NCBI RefSeq assembly: GCF_029428675.1
Contig: NZ_JAJNEL010000001.1
Coordinates: 2,356,001-2,420,000, forward strand
Direction: 5' to 3'
Source of the DNA: Streptomyces sp. JH14
Lineage (GTDB): Bacteria > Actinomycetota > Actinomycetes > Streptomycetales > Streptomycetaceae
DNA length: 64,000 bases
Shown: piece by piece, positions 36,608 to 45,014 of the stretch
Layout of the letters: the number at the start of each line of letters is the position of its first letter
Position numbering within the stretch: the stretch's first letter is position 1
Made by a program: the position numbers and the translations under genes
The notes under the pieces: model-generated
Database searches by the model: none
What the model was told of the DNA's origin: nothing
Seen by the model: only the letters and a program-made list of their open reading frames with translations

Positions 36608-37147
36608 ATGCAACGAGGACTCGTACACGCGCTTGCGTGGTCGCTCGCCACCGGGGCGGCGGTCACGCTGTCGTGGTGGGGCGTGCACACGGTGATGGCG
36701 GGAACCGCGTACGACCCGCCGCGCGCGGTGCCCATCTCCGCGAACGCCCGCTCCGGCCGCAACGGGTCGGAGGCGCTGTCGTCCTCGACGAAGCGCCCGC
36801 AGCCGTCGGCGACCGCGACTCCCAGCAGCACCCCTCGCACCACTGCGAAGCCGTCCGCGACCGCGCCCCCGCGTGCCTCCCGCACCCCGGTGAGCAGCCC
36901 TTCGTCCGCGCGCCCGGCCAAGCCTTCCGGCACGGTGAAGAGTTACCCGACGGACGGCGGCCGGGTCGTGTTCGACCTCTACGCCCACTCGGCGAAGCTG
37001 GTCTCGGCGACCCCGGATCCGGGCTGGTCGATGCAGGTCTGGACGAACCCGAGCTGGATCCGGGTGGACTTCTCCACCGACGACGGGACGACGGTGTCGG
37101 TCTTCTGCACCTGGAACGACCATCCGCCGATGGTCGAGATCGCCTGA
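36608..37147 (+). CDS. secreted or membrane-anchored Ser/Thr/Pro-rich protein, unknown function
   Basis: This is a 179-residue protein from ATG 36608 (ATG 36599 in frame is an alternative). The N-terminal hydrophobic segment L-A-W-S-L-A-T-G-A-A-V-T-L-S-W-W-G-V (about 8-25) is a signal anchor or uncleaved signal. A long Ser/Thr/Pro/Ala linker (about 50-110) leads to a compact C-terminal domain of about 65 residues starting at K-S-Y-P-T-D-G-G. It contains several Trp residues (G-W-S-M-Q-V-W-T-N-P-S-W-I-R-V) and a single Cys. The domain family was not recognised. It is divergent from the response regulator gene and may be part of its output, but that is speculative. Confidence 0.75.
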   Translation: MQRGLVHALAWSLATGAAVTLSWWGVHTVMAGTAYDPPRAVPISANARSGRNGSEALSSSTKRPQPSATATPSSTPRTTAKPSATAPPRASRTPVSSPSSARPAKPSGTVKSYPTDGGRVVFDLYAHSAKLVSATPDPGWSMQVWTNPSWIRVDFSTDDGTTVSVFCTWNDHPPMVEIA

Positions 37148-37158
37148 TCACCGGCCGG

Positions 37159-38085
37159 TCACTGGAAAGCGGAGGGCGGCGGCGCGGGTGACGGTCGGGC
37201 GTCCGCATCGCTCACCGCCGCCGCGCCTCCGGTGAAGTCGACGAGCTCCTTGCCGTGTTCGACGCGTCCGGGGTGCGGGTCGGTGGCGACCCGGCGGGTC
37301 AGTTCGGCGACCTTGAGCGGTAGCGCCGAGGCGAGCAGCACGGCGTTGCCGAAGCGCCGGCCGCGCAGCACGGCCGGGTCGGCGGCGAGTGCCAGCTCCA
37401 GGAAGACGGTGGCGGCGGTGGCGATCTGGCCGCGCAGATGGGCCAGCGGCGGACCGTCGGCGAGGTTGGCCACGTACTGCCCGGTGGGCCTCAGGACCCT
37501 GCGTACGTCGGCGAGGAACTCGGCGCTGGTGAGATGGGCGGGCGTGCGGGCTCCGCCGAAGACGTCGGCGATGACGAGATCCGCCCAGTCGTCCGGGATC
37601 TTCGCGAGACCGGCCCGGGCATCGGTGGAGCGGACCCGGATCCGGGCCTGCGGGTCCAACGGCAGCTCCCGGCGCACGAGTTGGACGAGCGCCGCGTCCA
37701 GCTCGACGATCTGCTGGGTGGAGCGGGGCCGGGTCGCCGCGATGTAACGGGCGAGAGTGAAGGCGCCACCGCCCAGGTGCACGACATGCAGGGGCTGTTG
37801 GGCGGGGGCGGCGAGATCGGCGATGTGACCGATCCGTCGCTGGTAGGCGAAGGAGAGGTACGAGGGGTCGTCGAGGTCGACGTGGGACTGCGGGGCGCCG
37901 TCGAGCGTGAGCGTCCAGGCGTGCGCCCGCTCCCGGTCGGGGATCAGCTCGGCGAGGCCGCCGTCGACGGCCTCGGCGAGGTTCTCCGGCTTGCGGTCGG
38001 ATATGCGGCCGGAGCCGCGGTCCGACGTGCGCTCCGCACGTTTCCGGCCGCCTGCGCCGCCGCTCGATCCACCTCGACGTGCCAC
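37159..38085 (-). CDS. spermidine synthase-like methyltransferase-fold protein
   Basis: This 308-residue protein has a Rossmann core like polyamine synthases. The S-adenosyl-binding motif is V-V-H-L-G-G-G-A-F-T-L (about 100-110), then I-V-E-L-D-A-A-L and V-I-A-D-V-F-G-G. The usual gatekeeping acidic pair of true spermidine synthases is not clearly recognisable, so the substrate is uncertain. The N terminus is Arg/Gly/Ser-rich. It is convergent with the preceding gene with only 11 bp between the stops. Confidence 0.82.
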   Translation of the reverse strand: MARRGGSSGGAGGRKRAERTSDRGSGRISDRKPENLAEAVDGGLAELIPDRERAHAWTLTLDGAPQSHVDLDDPSYLSFAYQRRIGHIADLAAPAQQPLHVVHLGGGAFTLARYIAATRPRSTQQIVELDAALVQLVRRELPLDPQARIRVRSTDARAGLAKIPDDWADLVIADVFGGARTPAHLTSAEFLADVRRVLRPTGQYVANLADGPPLAHLRGQIATAATVFLELALAADPAVLRGRRFGNAVLLASALPLKVAELTRRVATDPHPGRVEHGKELVDFTGGAAAVSDADARPSPAPPPSAFQ

Positions 38086-38173
38086 GTGCGCTCGTCCCTA
38101 CTCACTGATCATCGCCCGGGCCGGTGCAGGACCGGCAGCGGCGGGGAAACCCGCCCACCTGGCCATTATCGGC

Positions 38174-38725
38174 TCAGCAACAGTTGTCGGCCGCCTCGAT
38201 CAGCCGGGCCGCCTGGTCGAGTGCGGCGCGCAGCACGGCCGGGTCGGTGACCGGGGCGTCGTCGGCGGGCGGCAGCAGCCAGCCGGAGCCGGAGACGGGC
38301 GGTTCCGCGGGGATCCGCAGCCCGCGGCCGTTCGTCTGCGTACAGGCACTGCCCGGCACGTCCCAGGCCTCGGCGGTGCCCGGCGGCACCAGGAAGCCGA
38401 GGGTGGCGCAGGCGCCGTCGTGCAGAACCGGGCCGACAGCCTCCTGGTCCGCGCCGCGGCGCAGGATGTCCACGGCCTCCAGGCCCTGGCGGGCCGGCAC
38501 GGTCACCAGGTCGCAGGGGCCCTCGGCAAGAGGAGTGCGGGGCCCTGCCCCGGCACGCTCGCCGGGACCCGCGGGCGTGGTCGGGGGGGTGGGCCCGGCT
38601 GGGCCAGCGGGCTCCGCGGGGCCGGTGGACTCGGCGGGTTCGGACCCCGTCGTCCCGGATTCGGTCGTCGCCGTACAGGTCGTCGCAGTCGTCCGCGAGC
38701 CGGACTCCGTGCCGAGGTGCAACAA
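38174..38725 (-). CDS. conserved protein with Thr/Pro-rich N terminus, unknown function
   Basis: This is a 183-residue protein if translated from TTG 38725, which follows GAGAGGAGAGG six bases upstream; an upstream GTG (38797) gives 207 residues. The first about 65 residues are low-complexity Thr/Glu/Pro/Gly. The C-terminal about 115 residues begin G-P-C-D-L-V-T-V-P-A-R-Q-G-L-E-A, then A-C-A-T-L-G-F-L-V-P-P-G-T and G-S-G-W-L-L-P-P, and end in C-C. The pattern is close to the degenerate primase/polymerase (prim-pol)-like proteins common in streptomycetes, but no catalytic acids are obvious. It is divergent from the NsdA-like regulator. Confidence 0.7.
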   Translation of the reverse strand: MLHLGTESGSRTTATTCTATTESGTTGSEPAESTGPAEPAGPAGPTPPTTPAGPGERAGAGPRTPLAEGPCDLVTVPARQGLEAVDILRRGADQEAVGPVLHDGACATLGFLVPPGTAEAWDVPGSACTQTNGRGLRIPAEPPVSGSGWLLPPADDAPVTDPAVLRAALDQAARLIEAADNCC

Positions 38726-38966
38726 GGGACCTCTCCTCTCATCGCCAGATGGAGCCAGACTCCGTCTCCACATGGACCAACGCGCCGCCCACGTCAAGGG
38801 CTACGGTGCTGCACCGCCGCAAAGGGTGGCAGTTCATGGCAGATCATGGGTGAGATATCCGTTTTGTAGGCAAACGCTGCGTGTGCGACCTGTCACAGCA
38901 GGTACGTTCTTGCTCCGCCGGGACACCGGAAACAGGCGCCCGGCTTGCACCAGAGAGGGCCCAGCC

Positions 38967-40337
38967 ATGGTGTCGACAGGGGCAGTCCCCAACCTCGCCT
39001 TCCGGCAGCTGCGCGGACCGCGCTCCGCCGGGGAGTTCGCTGCCGCGGTACGCAGGTCCGCGCGCGAGATCGGCGAGCAGGTCGCCTGCGACGCCCGGTA
39101 CATCGGACGCGTGGAATCCGGCGAGATCCGCTGCCCCAACTACGCCTACGAACGGGTCTTCCTCCACATGTTCCCCGGGGCGACCCTGGCGGACCTGGGC
39201 TTCTCGGCGCGCGAGACCGTACGCGGCCGGGGAGCGAGAGCCGCCGACGACACCCCCGGCCGTCCCGACATCCCCCCACCCCCCACGCTCCACAGCGACA
39301 CCGACGAGGAGAGCGACGTGCTGCGTCGCGTATTCATGACGAGCGGCACCACCGCGATGGCGGCCGCATCCCTGGGTCTCGGCCTGGGCACCACAGCCAT
39401 CGCCGCCGCAGCCGTGCCCGTACAACGGCGGGTGGGCGAGGCCGAGGTGACCGCCGTCGAGAAGGCGGTACGGCAGATCCGGCTGCTGGACGACCGGCAC
39501 GGCGGCGGAGGCCTCTACCGGCGGGCCGCCCAGCCGCTGCGGGCGGCGTACGCCCTGCTCGATTCGGGGACCACCACCCGCCGCTCCACCTCCGACCGGC
39601 TGCACGCCGGGGCCGGCGAGCTGGCCATCTCGGTGGGGTGGCTGGCCCACGACTCGGCGCGCTTCGAGGACGCCCGCTCGCACTACGCGGAGGCGCTCGC
39701 CACCGCGCGGGTGGCCGGGGACGCGGGGCTGGAGGCGCACGCCTTCTGCAATGCGTCGTTTCTGGCGCGGGACACGGGGCGGCCCCGCGAGTCGGTGCGT
39801 GCGGCGGAGGCCGGGCAGCGGGCCGCGGAGTCACTGGGCTCACCGCGGCTGCTGGCGCTGCTCGCACTGCGGGAGGCGGGGGGCAGGGCCGGGCTCGGCG
39901 ACCGCAGCGGGTGCGAACGGGCCCTGGGGCGGGCGCACAAGGCCTTCGGCCGCGGGACGTCCGACGCCGATCCGGAGTGGATGACGTTCTTCCGCGAGGC
40001 GGAGCTGGAAATGCTGGAGGCACAGTGCTGGTCCGCGCTGGGCGACTGGCCGCGGGCGGCCCGGCACGCGCGGCGGGCCACCCGGCTCCAGGACCCCCAT
40101 TTCACCCGGAACCTGGCGCTGTACCGCGCCGAGCTGACGACGGACCTGGCCCGTGCGGGGGCGGCGGCGGAAGCGGCCACGGCGGGGCACCAGGTACTGG
40201 ACCTGCTGTCCCAGGTCCGGTCCTCCCGGATCCGGGCGATGCTGGCGGGAGCGGCACAGGTGCTGCGGGCCCAGCGGGGGGCACCGGAGGTGGCGGAGTT
40301 CCTGGAGCGGTACGAGGAGGTGGGCGCGGAGGCGTGA
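38967..40337 (+). CDS. XRE/TPR regulatory protein of the NsdA-like family
   Basis: This 456-residue protein has an N-terminal helix-turn-helix-like region (about 15-60; E-I-G-E-Q-V-A-C-D-A-R-Y-I-G-R-V-E-S-G). A hydrophobic segment sits mid-protein (M-A-A-A-S-L-G-L-G-L-G-T-T-A-I-A). The C-terminal half is TPR-like helices (A-R-S-H-Y-A-E-A-L-A-T-A-R). The design matches the NsdA group of Streptomyces regulators that repress sporulation or antibiotic production. The start is ATG 38967; the open frame upstream is not coding. Which genes it controls is unknown. Confidence 0.85.
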   Translation: MVSTGAVPNLAFRQLRGPRSAGEFAAAVRRSAREIGEQVACDARYIGRVESGEIRCPNYAYERVFLHMFPGATLADLGFSARETVRGRGARAADDTPGRPDIPPPPTLHSDTDEESDVLRRVFMTSGTTAMAAASLGLGLGTTAIAAAAVPVQRRVGEAEVTAVEKAVRQIRLLDDRHGGGGLYRRAAQPLRAAYALLDSGTTTRRSTSDRLHAGAGELAISVGWLAHDSARFEDARSHYAEALATARVAGDAGLEAHAFCNASFLARDTGRPRESVRAAEAGQRAAESLGSPRLLALLALREAGGRAGLGDRSGCERALGRAHKAFGRGTSDADPEWMTFFREAELEMLEAQCWSALGDWPRAARHARRATRLQDPHFTRNLALYRAELTTDLARAGAAAEAATAGHQVLDLLSQVRSSRIRAMLAGAAQVLRAQRGAPEVAEFLERYEEVGAEA

Positions 40338-40441
40338 GCCACGGTGCGGGTGGTGGGGGCGCCCCTCCGGGTGCCTCCCCCACGCGATCCGCACCCGGGT
40401 CCCGTGCACCCGGCCGCCCCCGATCGCCGGACGGGCCGGGT

Positions 40442-41038
40442 CTACCGGTCCAGGTGCCCCGTGTCGTTCCAGCGTTCGAGCGCCGGCGCCCCGTACGCCC
40501 ACCCCAGCACCGACAGCGATGTCGGGTCCAGCCGGATGCGCGACGCGAACGACACGTCCTCGCCCAGCCAGCGCGCCCCCAGCGCCCGCAGGATGTGGCC
40601 GTGCGCGAAGACCAGCACGTCACGGTCGGCCGAGCGCGCCCAGTCGACGATCTCGTCCGCCCGGGCGGAGAGTTCGGACAGTGTCTCGCCCTCCGGCACC
40701 CCGTCGCGCCAGATGAACCAGCCCGGCCGGATCGCCTGTATCTGGGCCGGGGTCATGCCCTCATACGCCCCGTAGTCCCACTCCATGAGCGCGTCCCACG
40801 GCTGCGCCCGGTCCGCGAAGCCGGCGATGTCGCAGGTCTCCCTGGCACGGACGAGCGGGCTGGTGCGGACCTCCAGGCCCGGCAGGTCCGCCCACGGTTT
40901 ACGGTGCAGCCGCTCACCCAGGAGCTTGGCGCCCTCGCGTCCCGCGTCGAGGAGCGGGATGTCCGTCCTGCCGGTGTGGTTGCCCTTCACGGACCATTCC
41001 GTCTGGCCGTGCCGGGCGAGCAGGATTCGCGGTGCCAT
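40442..41038 (-). CDS. histidine phosphatase (phosphoglycerate-mutase-like)
   Basis: This 198-residue protein has the catalytic R-H-G-Q-T-E-W motif with His10 as the phospho-acceptor, the second-motif [11 protein letters not shown], the Glu-containing [10 protein letters not shown] and the C-terminal F-A-H-G-H-I-L-R. It hydrolyses phosphate esters; the family includes broad-specificity phosphatases, so a mutase function is unlikely. The ribosome binding site AGGGAG is seven bases before the ATG. Two 12-bp direct repeats, TCTTGAAATGTG and TCTTGAGATGTG, lie about 24 bp upstream of the start and may be a regulatory element. Confidence 0.9.
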   Translation of the reverse strand: MAPRILLARHGQTEWSVKGNHTGRTDIPLLDAGREGAKLLGERLHRKPWADLPGLEVRTSPLVRARETCDIAGFADRAQPWDALMEWDYGAYEGMTPAQIQAIRPGWFIWRDGVPEGETLSELSARADEIVDWARSADRDVLVFAHGHILRALGARWLGEDVSFASRIRLDPTSLSVLGWAYGAPALERWNDTGHLDR

Positions 41039-41061
41039 GACGGCTCTCCCTGATTCTTGGA

Positions 41062-41087
41062 TCTTGAAATGTGCGTCTTGAGATGTG
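41062..41087. repeat. tandem 12-mers upstream of the histidine phosphatase
   Basis: TCTTGAAATGTG and TCTTGAGATGTG repeat with a 14-bp period in the promoter region of the minus-strand gene starting at 41038. One base differs between copies. Confidence 0.55.
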
Positions 41088-41309
41088 AACCGGAGACAAC
41101 GACAGCAGGGACGGTCATCCGTCTTCCATCATCGCGCACGTCACCTGGAGGCAACCTCCGGGCCCGAACGGGCGTCCATCCACCCGCGGAGAAATCTCCG
41201 CACGAACCGGGGCATCCACAGAGGACCCCCGGGGAATTCGTGGTCGATCCGCGCCGTACGGTTGAACGGCCGCCCTCGGCAGCATGAACACATGATGGAG
41301 AGCTTCCGG

Positions 41310-42242
41310 ATGCCGCTTGCCAGCACCGCGCCCGCGCCGAGCCACCGGCCTCGCTGGTGGGCCGAGCTGCCGCTGATCGCGGTGGTGTACGCGATCTACT
41401 CGGCGGGCCGGCTGCTGGTCCGCAGCGATGTGGCCACCGCCGTCGACCACGGGTTGCGCATACTGCACCTCGAGAAGACGCTCTTCCTCAACGCGGAGCA
41501 TCCGCTCAACCGGCTGATGACCGCCCATCCGTCCATCGGCATACCCGCCGATTTCGCGTACGCCTCACTGCATTACATGGTCACCCCGGCCGTCCTGATC
41601 TGGATCTACCGGCGTCGCGCGGCCGTGTACCGCGCCGCCCGCACCTGGCTGATGACCTCCACCCTGCTCGGCCTGATCGGCTTCGCACTGCTGCCGACGT
41701 GCCCGCCGCGCCTGCTGCACGCCACACACGGTTTCGTGGACACGATGGCCCAGTACAGCTCGTACGGCTGGTGGGGCAACGAGGCGAGCGCGCCGCGCGG
41801 GATGGGCTGGATGACCAACCAGTACGCCGCGATGCCGAGCCTGCACGTCGGCTGGGCGCTGTGGTGCGGGATCCTCCTCTGGCGCCACGGGCGGCATCCG
41901 CTCGTGCGCGCCGCGGGTGTCGCCTACCCGATAGTCACCACCTTCGTCGTGATGGGCACGGCCAACCACTACTTCCTCGACGCGCTCGCGGGCGCTGCCG
42001 TGATGGGCGCCGGAGCGCTGCTGACCAGGCCGGTGATGCGGCTCGCCGACCAGGCCGTCGCCGGCGTGCGTGCCCGGTTCGCACCGGCTCCCACCGTCAC
42101 GAAGTCCCCGATTGTCAGTGCCGGATGCAAGACTTCCGCGGGTGAGCGAATTCCCGGCCAGCGGACCTCCTCCGCAGACTCCGCCGATGCCGCAGCATCG
42201 GGCGACGCAGCCGGCGACGGCACTCCGGCAGCGGCTCGCTGA
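41310..42242 (+). CDS. PAP2-superfamily integral membrane phosphatase or transferase
   Basis: This 310-residue protein has about six hydrophobic helices. The active-site motifs are C-P-P-R-L-L (first), A-A-M-P-S-L-H-V-G-W-A-L (second) and G-T-A-N-H-Y-F-L-D-A-L-A-G (third), as in the inositol-phosphoceramide-synthase-like PAP2 subgroup. The C-terminal tail from about residue 270 is disordered. The start at ATG 41310 has GGAG eight bases upstream; ATG 41292 or 41295 are alternatives. The last about 100 bases overlap the start region of the nuclease gene that follows in another frame. A lipid phosphate is the likely substrate. Confidence 0.87.
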   Translation: MPLASTAPAPSHRPRWWAELPLIAVVYAIYSAGRLLVRSDVATAVDHGLRILHLEKTLFLNAEHPLNRLMTAHPSIGIPADFAYASLHYMVTPAVLIWIYRRRAAVYRAARTWLMTSTLLGLIGFALLPTCPPRLLHATHGFVDTMAQYSSYGWWGNEASAPRGMGWMTNQYAAMPSLHVGWALWCGILLWRHGRHPLVRAAGVAYPIVTTFVVMGTANHYFLDALAGAAVMGAGALLTRPVMRLADQAVAGVRARFAPAPTVTKSPIVSAGCKTSAGERIPGQRTSSADSADAAASGDAAGDGTPAAAR

Positions 42243-43410
42243 GCTGCGCGGTCCGGCCGTCGCCCCGCATCCGCTCGACGCCCGCGCGCTGGCCGCGCTC
42301 GCTGCCAACCCCGGCTGCAGGCGGCGCGCCCTGCTGGACGGCGCCGGGGTGGACAAGGCGGTGCTGGCCACGGCGCTCGGCTCGCCGGCCGCGTTCGGCC
42401 AGTCGCAGTTCGGCCAGTCGCAGTTCGCGTTCATGCGGGGGAACGCCTTCGAGGCGAAGGTCAAGGCCGACGGCGGTACCGAGCTGATGCGTCTGCTGCA
42501 CGAGCGGCTCGGTGGCGGCAGCGAGACGCCCCGCGAGGTCCGGGTGCCGGATCTGACGGCGGCCGGCCCCGAGGGGCGCGCGGCGCGTACGGCGCTGGCC
42601 CTGCGGGAGGCGACCGGGGCGGGCGGCTGGGCGCTGCTCGACCATCCGATGCTGGCCCTGGAGGTGGCGGGCTCACCCGCCTATCTGGAGCCGGACGCGG
42701 TGGTGGTGCACCCCGACGGCCGGTGGACGGTCGTGGAGATCAAGTCGTTCCCCATGATCGACAGTTCGGCGGACGCGGCGAAGGTCGGCGCGGCCGCCCG
42801 GCAGGCGGCCGTGTACGTCCTGGCGCTGGAGCGGATCGCGGCGGTCACGGACGGCGCGGAGGTCGGCCACCGGGTGCTGCTGGTCTGCCCGAAGGACTTC
42901 TCCAACCTGCCGACGGCGTCGGTCGTGGACGTGCGCAAGCAGCGGGCGGTCACCCGCCGGCAGCTGACCCGGCTGACCCGGATCGAGGACATCGCGGCGG
43001 CCCTGCCCGAGGGCACCACCTTCGACCCGCAGTGTTCGCCGCAGGAGCTGACGGCCGCGGTCGAATCGGTGACGGCGGCGTATGCACCCGAGTGCCTGGC
43101 CGCCTGCGAACTGGCCTTCCACTGCCGGACCACGGCGCGCGCGGCCGGTGCGGTGGAGGCGCTGGGGCGGAGCGTGCGGGGCGAGCTCGGCGGTCTGACC
43201 ACGGTCTCCGCGGTGCTGGCCGCGGCCGCGGGCAAGGAGGGCGACCCGGCGGACCCGACGGTCGCGGCCCTGCGCCGCGCGGCGGCCCTGCGCGCGGAGG
43301 CGCTGGAGCCGGCGGCCTGCTCAGTGGCCCCGGCACGGGCGACCGGCCCCCTGCCTCACCAGCGGGCGACCGGCCCGATGGCTCCGGAGGGCGGCGCCGT
43401 ATGTCGCTGA
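42142..43410 (+). CDS. RecB/Cas4-type PD-(D/E)XK nuclease with four-cysteine Fe-S signature
   Basis: This is a 422-residue protein from GTG 42142 (ATG 42187 is an alternative). C59 in N-P-G-C-R-R-R-A-L-L-D resembles the first Fe-S cysteine of Dna2, AddB and Cas4 nucleases. The nuclease core has D185 in E-P-D-A-V, E199-x-K201 in V-V-E-I-K-S and a Q-x3-Y motif (Q221/Y225), all typical of RecB-family enzymes. Three more cysteines (C318, C322, C328) follow in a C-x3-C-x5-C array. It is the first gene of a three-gene overlapping operon with an SF1B helicase, as though the nuclease half of Dna2 had been split off. Its DNA substrate is unknown. Confidence 0.83.
   Translation: MSEFPASGPPPQTPPMPQHRATQPATALRQRLAELRGPAVAPHPLDARALAALAANPGCRRRALLDGAGVDKAVLATALGSPAAFGQSQFGQSQFAFMRGNAFEAKVKADGGTELMRLLHERLGGGSETPREVRVPDLTAAGPEGRAARTALALREATGAGGWALLDHPMLALEVAGSPAYLEPDAVVVHPDGRWTVVEIKSFPMIDSSADAAKVGAAARQAAVYVLALERIAAVTDGAEVGHRVLLVCPKDFSNLPTASVVDVRKQRAVTRRQLTRLTRIEDIAAALPEGTTFDPQCSPQELTAAVESVTAAYAPECLAACELAFHCRTTARAAGAVEALGRSVRGELGGLTTVSAVLAAAAGKEGDPADPTVAALRRAAALRAEALEPAACSVAPARATGPLPHQRATGPMAPEGGAVCR
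42394..42423 (+). repeat. 15-bp tandem duplication in the nuclease gene
   Basis: ttcggccagtcgcag occurs twice in direct repeat and adds one extra F-G-Q-S-Q unit in frame. Confidence 0.85.
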
Positions 43411-45014
43411 TCAGTACCCTGGCCCGGCTCGAGGCCGTGGAGAGCGGGCGGGCGCAGCCGCTCGCCACTGTTCGCCACCGCCGTCTCTCCGACCGGCCGC
43501 TCGTCCTCGTCCCGCTGACCACCGCCGGTGAGGCGGGCGCCCCGCTCGGCGCCCTCGTGGGCACCGACCGGGACGCGCCACGCCTGCTGACCGTGGCCCA
43601 GCCGCGCGACCGCGATCTGCGGTTCGCCTTCCTCGCCGACCTGGCCGAGGCGGTCCTGCCGCACATCGAGTCGTACGCGGACGTGGTCGAGCCGGCCGAG
43701 CGCAACGAGACCGACCCCGAGACCGGGAAGAAGGTCAAGGTCGAGGTCGAACTGTGCGCGGACGCCCCTCAGTTGATCGTGCCGAGCCGGGCCGGCATCG
43801 ACTTCGTGCGACTCCTCGGCCGCTCCATGCGGTTCCGGCGCACCGCCGAGGACGATCCGGACACCCCGTACCCGGCCCCGGCCCGTGTCCCGCTGCTCGG
43901 CCGCTGGCTGACCCACTACGGGGAGCGGGCCCGGGTGCCGGGTTCCTCGCTGCTCCTGGCCATGACCGATCTGCTGAACCGGCACTGGGCGACGGGTCAG
44001 TCCTCGCTCGAGGACCAGCATCTCGGCGCGCTCCTCGCCTGGATCGATCCGCCGAAGAGCGAGTCCGGGGCTCAGGCCGCGCTCCGGGCCGAGCTGGAGC
44101 GGGACGGCGAGGGCAGGCTGGTGTGCCCGCCGGCCGGTCCGGCGACGGACCCGGCGTTCGACAACCGGCTGCTCGCCCCGGCGATCGAGAAGTACGACCG
44201 GGCGCGTACAGCACTCGCGGCCGCCGAGGACGGAGTCGCGGCCGATACCCGGCTCGCCGCGCTGACGGCGGCCGAGCGGGAGATCGGATCGCTTCTCGCC
44301 GGAGTGATGCGGCCGACCTGGGACGCGGTGTGGCGGGGACTGGACCTGTTGGAGCAGTTGCCGCCCGGGGCCAGGTCCGAGGACCGCTGGACCCGGGACC
44401 GCTGGTCGTTCACCGGCCACCGGGACCGCGTCCGGTCCGGGGAGCCGCCGCAGCCGCGCCGGGACGACGCGGTGACGGCGGCGCAGAAGCTCGCGTCGCG
44501 GGAGACGGCGCAGGCCCAGCTGGAGGCGCAGGAGGCGCTGGACGATCCGCTGGTCCTGGCCGGGCGGCGGCTGGCCGGCGAGGCGTTCGTCGGGGAGGTG
44601 ACCGAGGTGGTGATGGCGTACAGCGAGTCGAAGCGGCCCTCACCGCGCCCGCTGGTCACGGTACGGACGGCCGAGCGCCCGCACCTCGGCGAGCGGACGA
44701 AGGTGTACCGCTCGCTGGACGGCAAGCCGCAGACCGCGGAGTTCGTGGCGTACGCGGGCGGGGATGCCGCCGCAGCCGAGGAGATCCTGCTCGTGCTGCG
44801 GATCACCGACCGGATGGGCCGGAGCAAGGAGCCGGCCCCCGGTTCGCTGCCCGAGCCGGGTGACCGGATCGCGTGGACGCTGTTCGAGCACGATCAGCGC
44901 AGCGGCCCGAAGCTGCCGGACCCGGAGGACACGCCCTGGACGCACGGCGGCCCGCCGGGCGCCGCCGGGCACGCCGAGAGGCCCGACCCCGTGACCGCGG
45001 AGGACCTTCTGTGA
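43401..45014 (+). CDS. unknown protein, central member of the nuclease-helicase operon
   Basis: This 537-residue protein has no recognised domain. The N terminus (1-130) is mixed alpha/beta. The middle (about 270-400) is helical and charged. The C-terminal about 100 residues, from A-F-V-G-E-V-T-E-V-V through P-L-V-T-V-R-T and R-I-T-D-R-M-G, alternate strands and turns, like a small barrel. This could be the beta-barrel/stalk part that other SF1B helicases carry in cis, but that is inference. It overlaps the nuclease stop by 10 bp and the helicase start by 4 bp (GTGA). GGAGGG lies ahead of the ATG. It must be made together with its neighbours. Confidence 0.85.
   Translation: MSLISTLARLEAVESGRAQPLATVRHRRLSDRPLVLVPLTTAGEAGAPLGALVGTDRDAPRLLTVAQPRDRDLRFAFLADLAEAVLPHIESYADVVEPAERNETDPETGKKVKVEVELCADAPQLIVPSRAGIDFVRLLGRSMRFRRTAEDDPDTPYPAPARVPLLGRWLTHYGERARVPGSSLLLAMTDLLNRHWATGQSSLEDQHLGALLAWIDPPKSESGAQAALRAELERDGEGRLVCPPAGPATDPAFDNRLLAPAIEKYDRARTALAAAEDGVAADTRLAALTAAEREIGSLLAGVMRPTWDAVWRGLDLLEQLPPGARSEDRWTRDRWSFTGHRDRVRSGEPPQPRRDDAVTAAQKLASRETAQAQLEAQEALDDPLVLAGRRLAGEAFVGEVTEVVMAYSESKRPSPRPLVTVRTAERPHLGERTKVYRSLDGKPQTAEFVAYAGGDAAAAEEILLVLRITDRMGRSKEPAPGSLPEPGDRIAWTLFEHDQRSGPKLPDPEDTPWTHGGPPGAAGHAERPDPVTAEDLL

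Noticed and set aside
41292..41309. Earlier start for the PAP2 gene
   Set aside because: The ATG at 41310 has a better spaced GGAG, so the earlier ATGs were kept only as alternatives.
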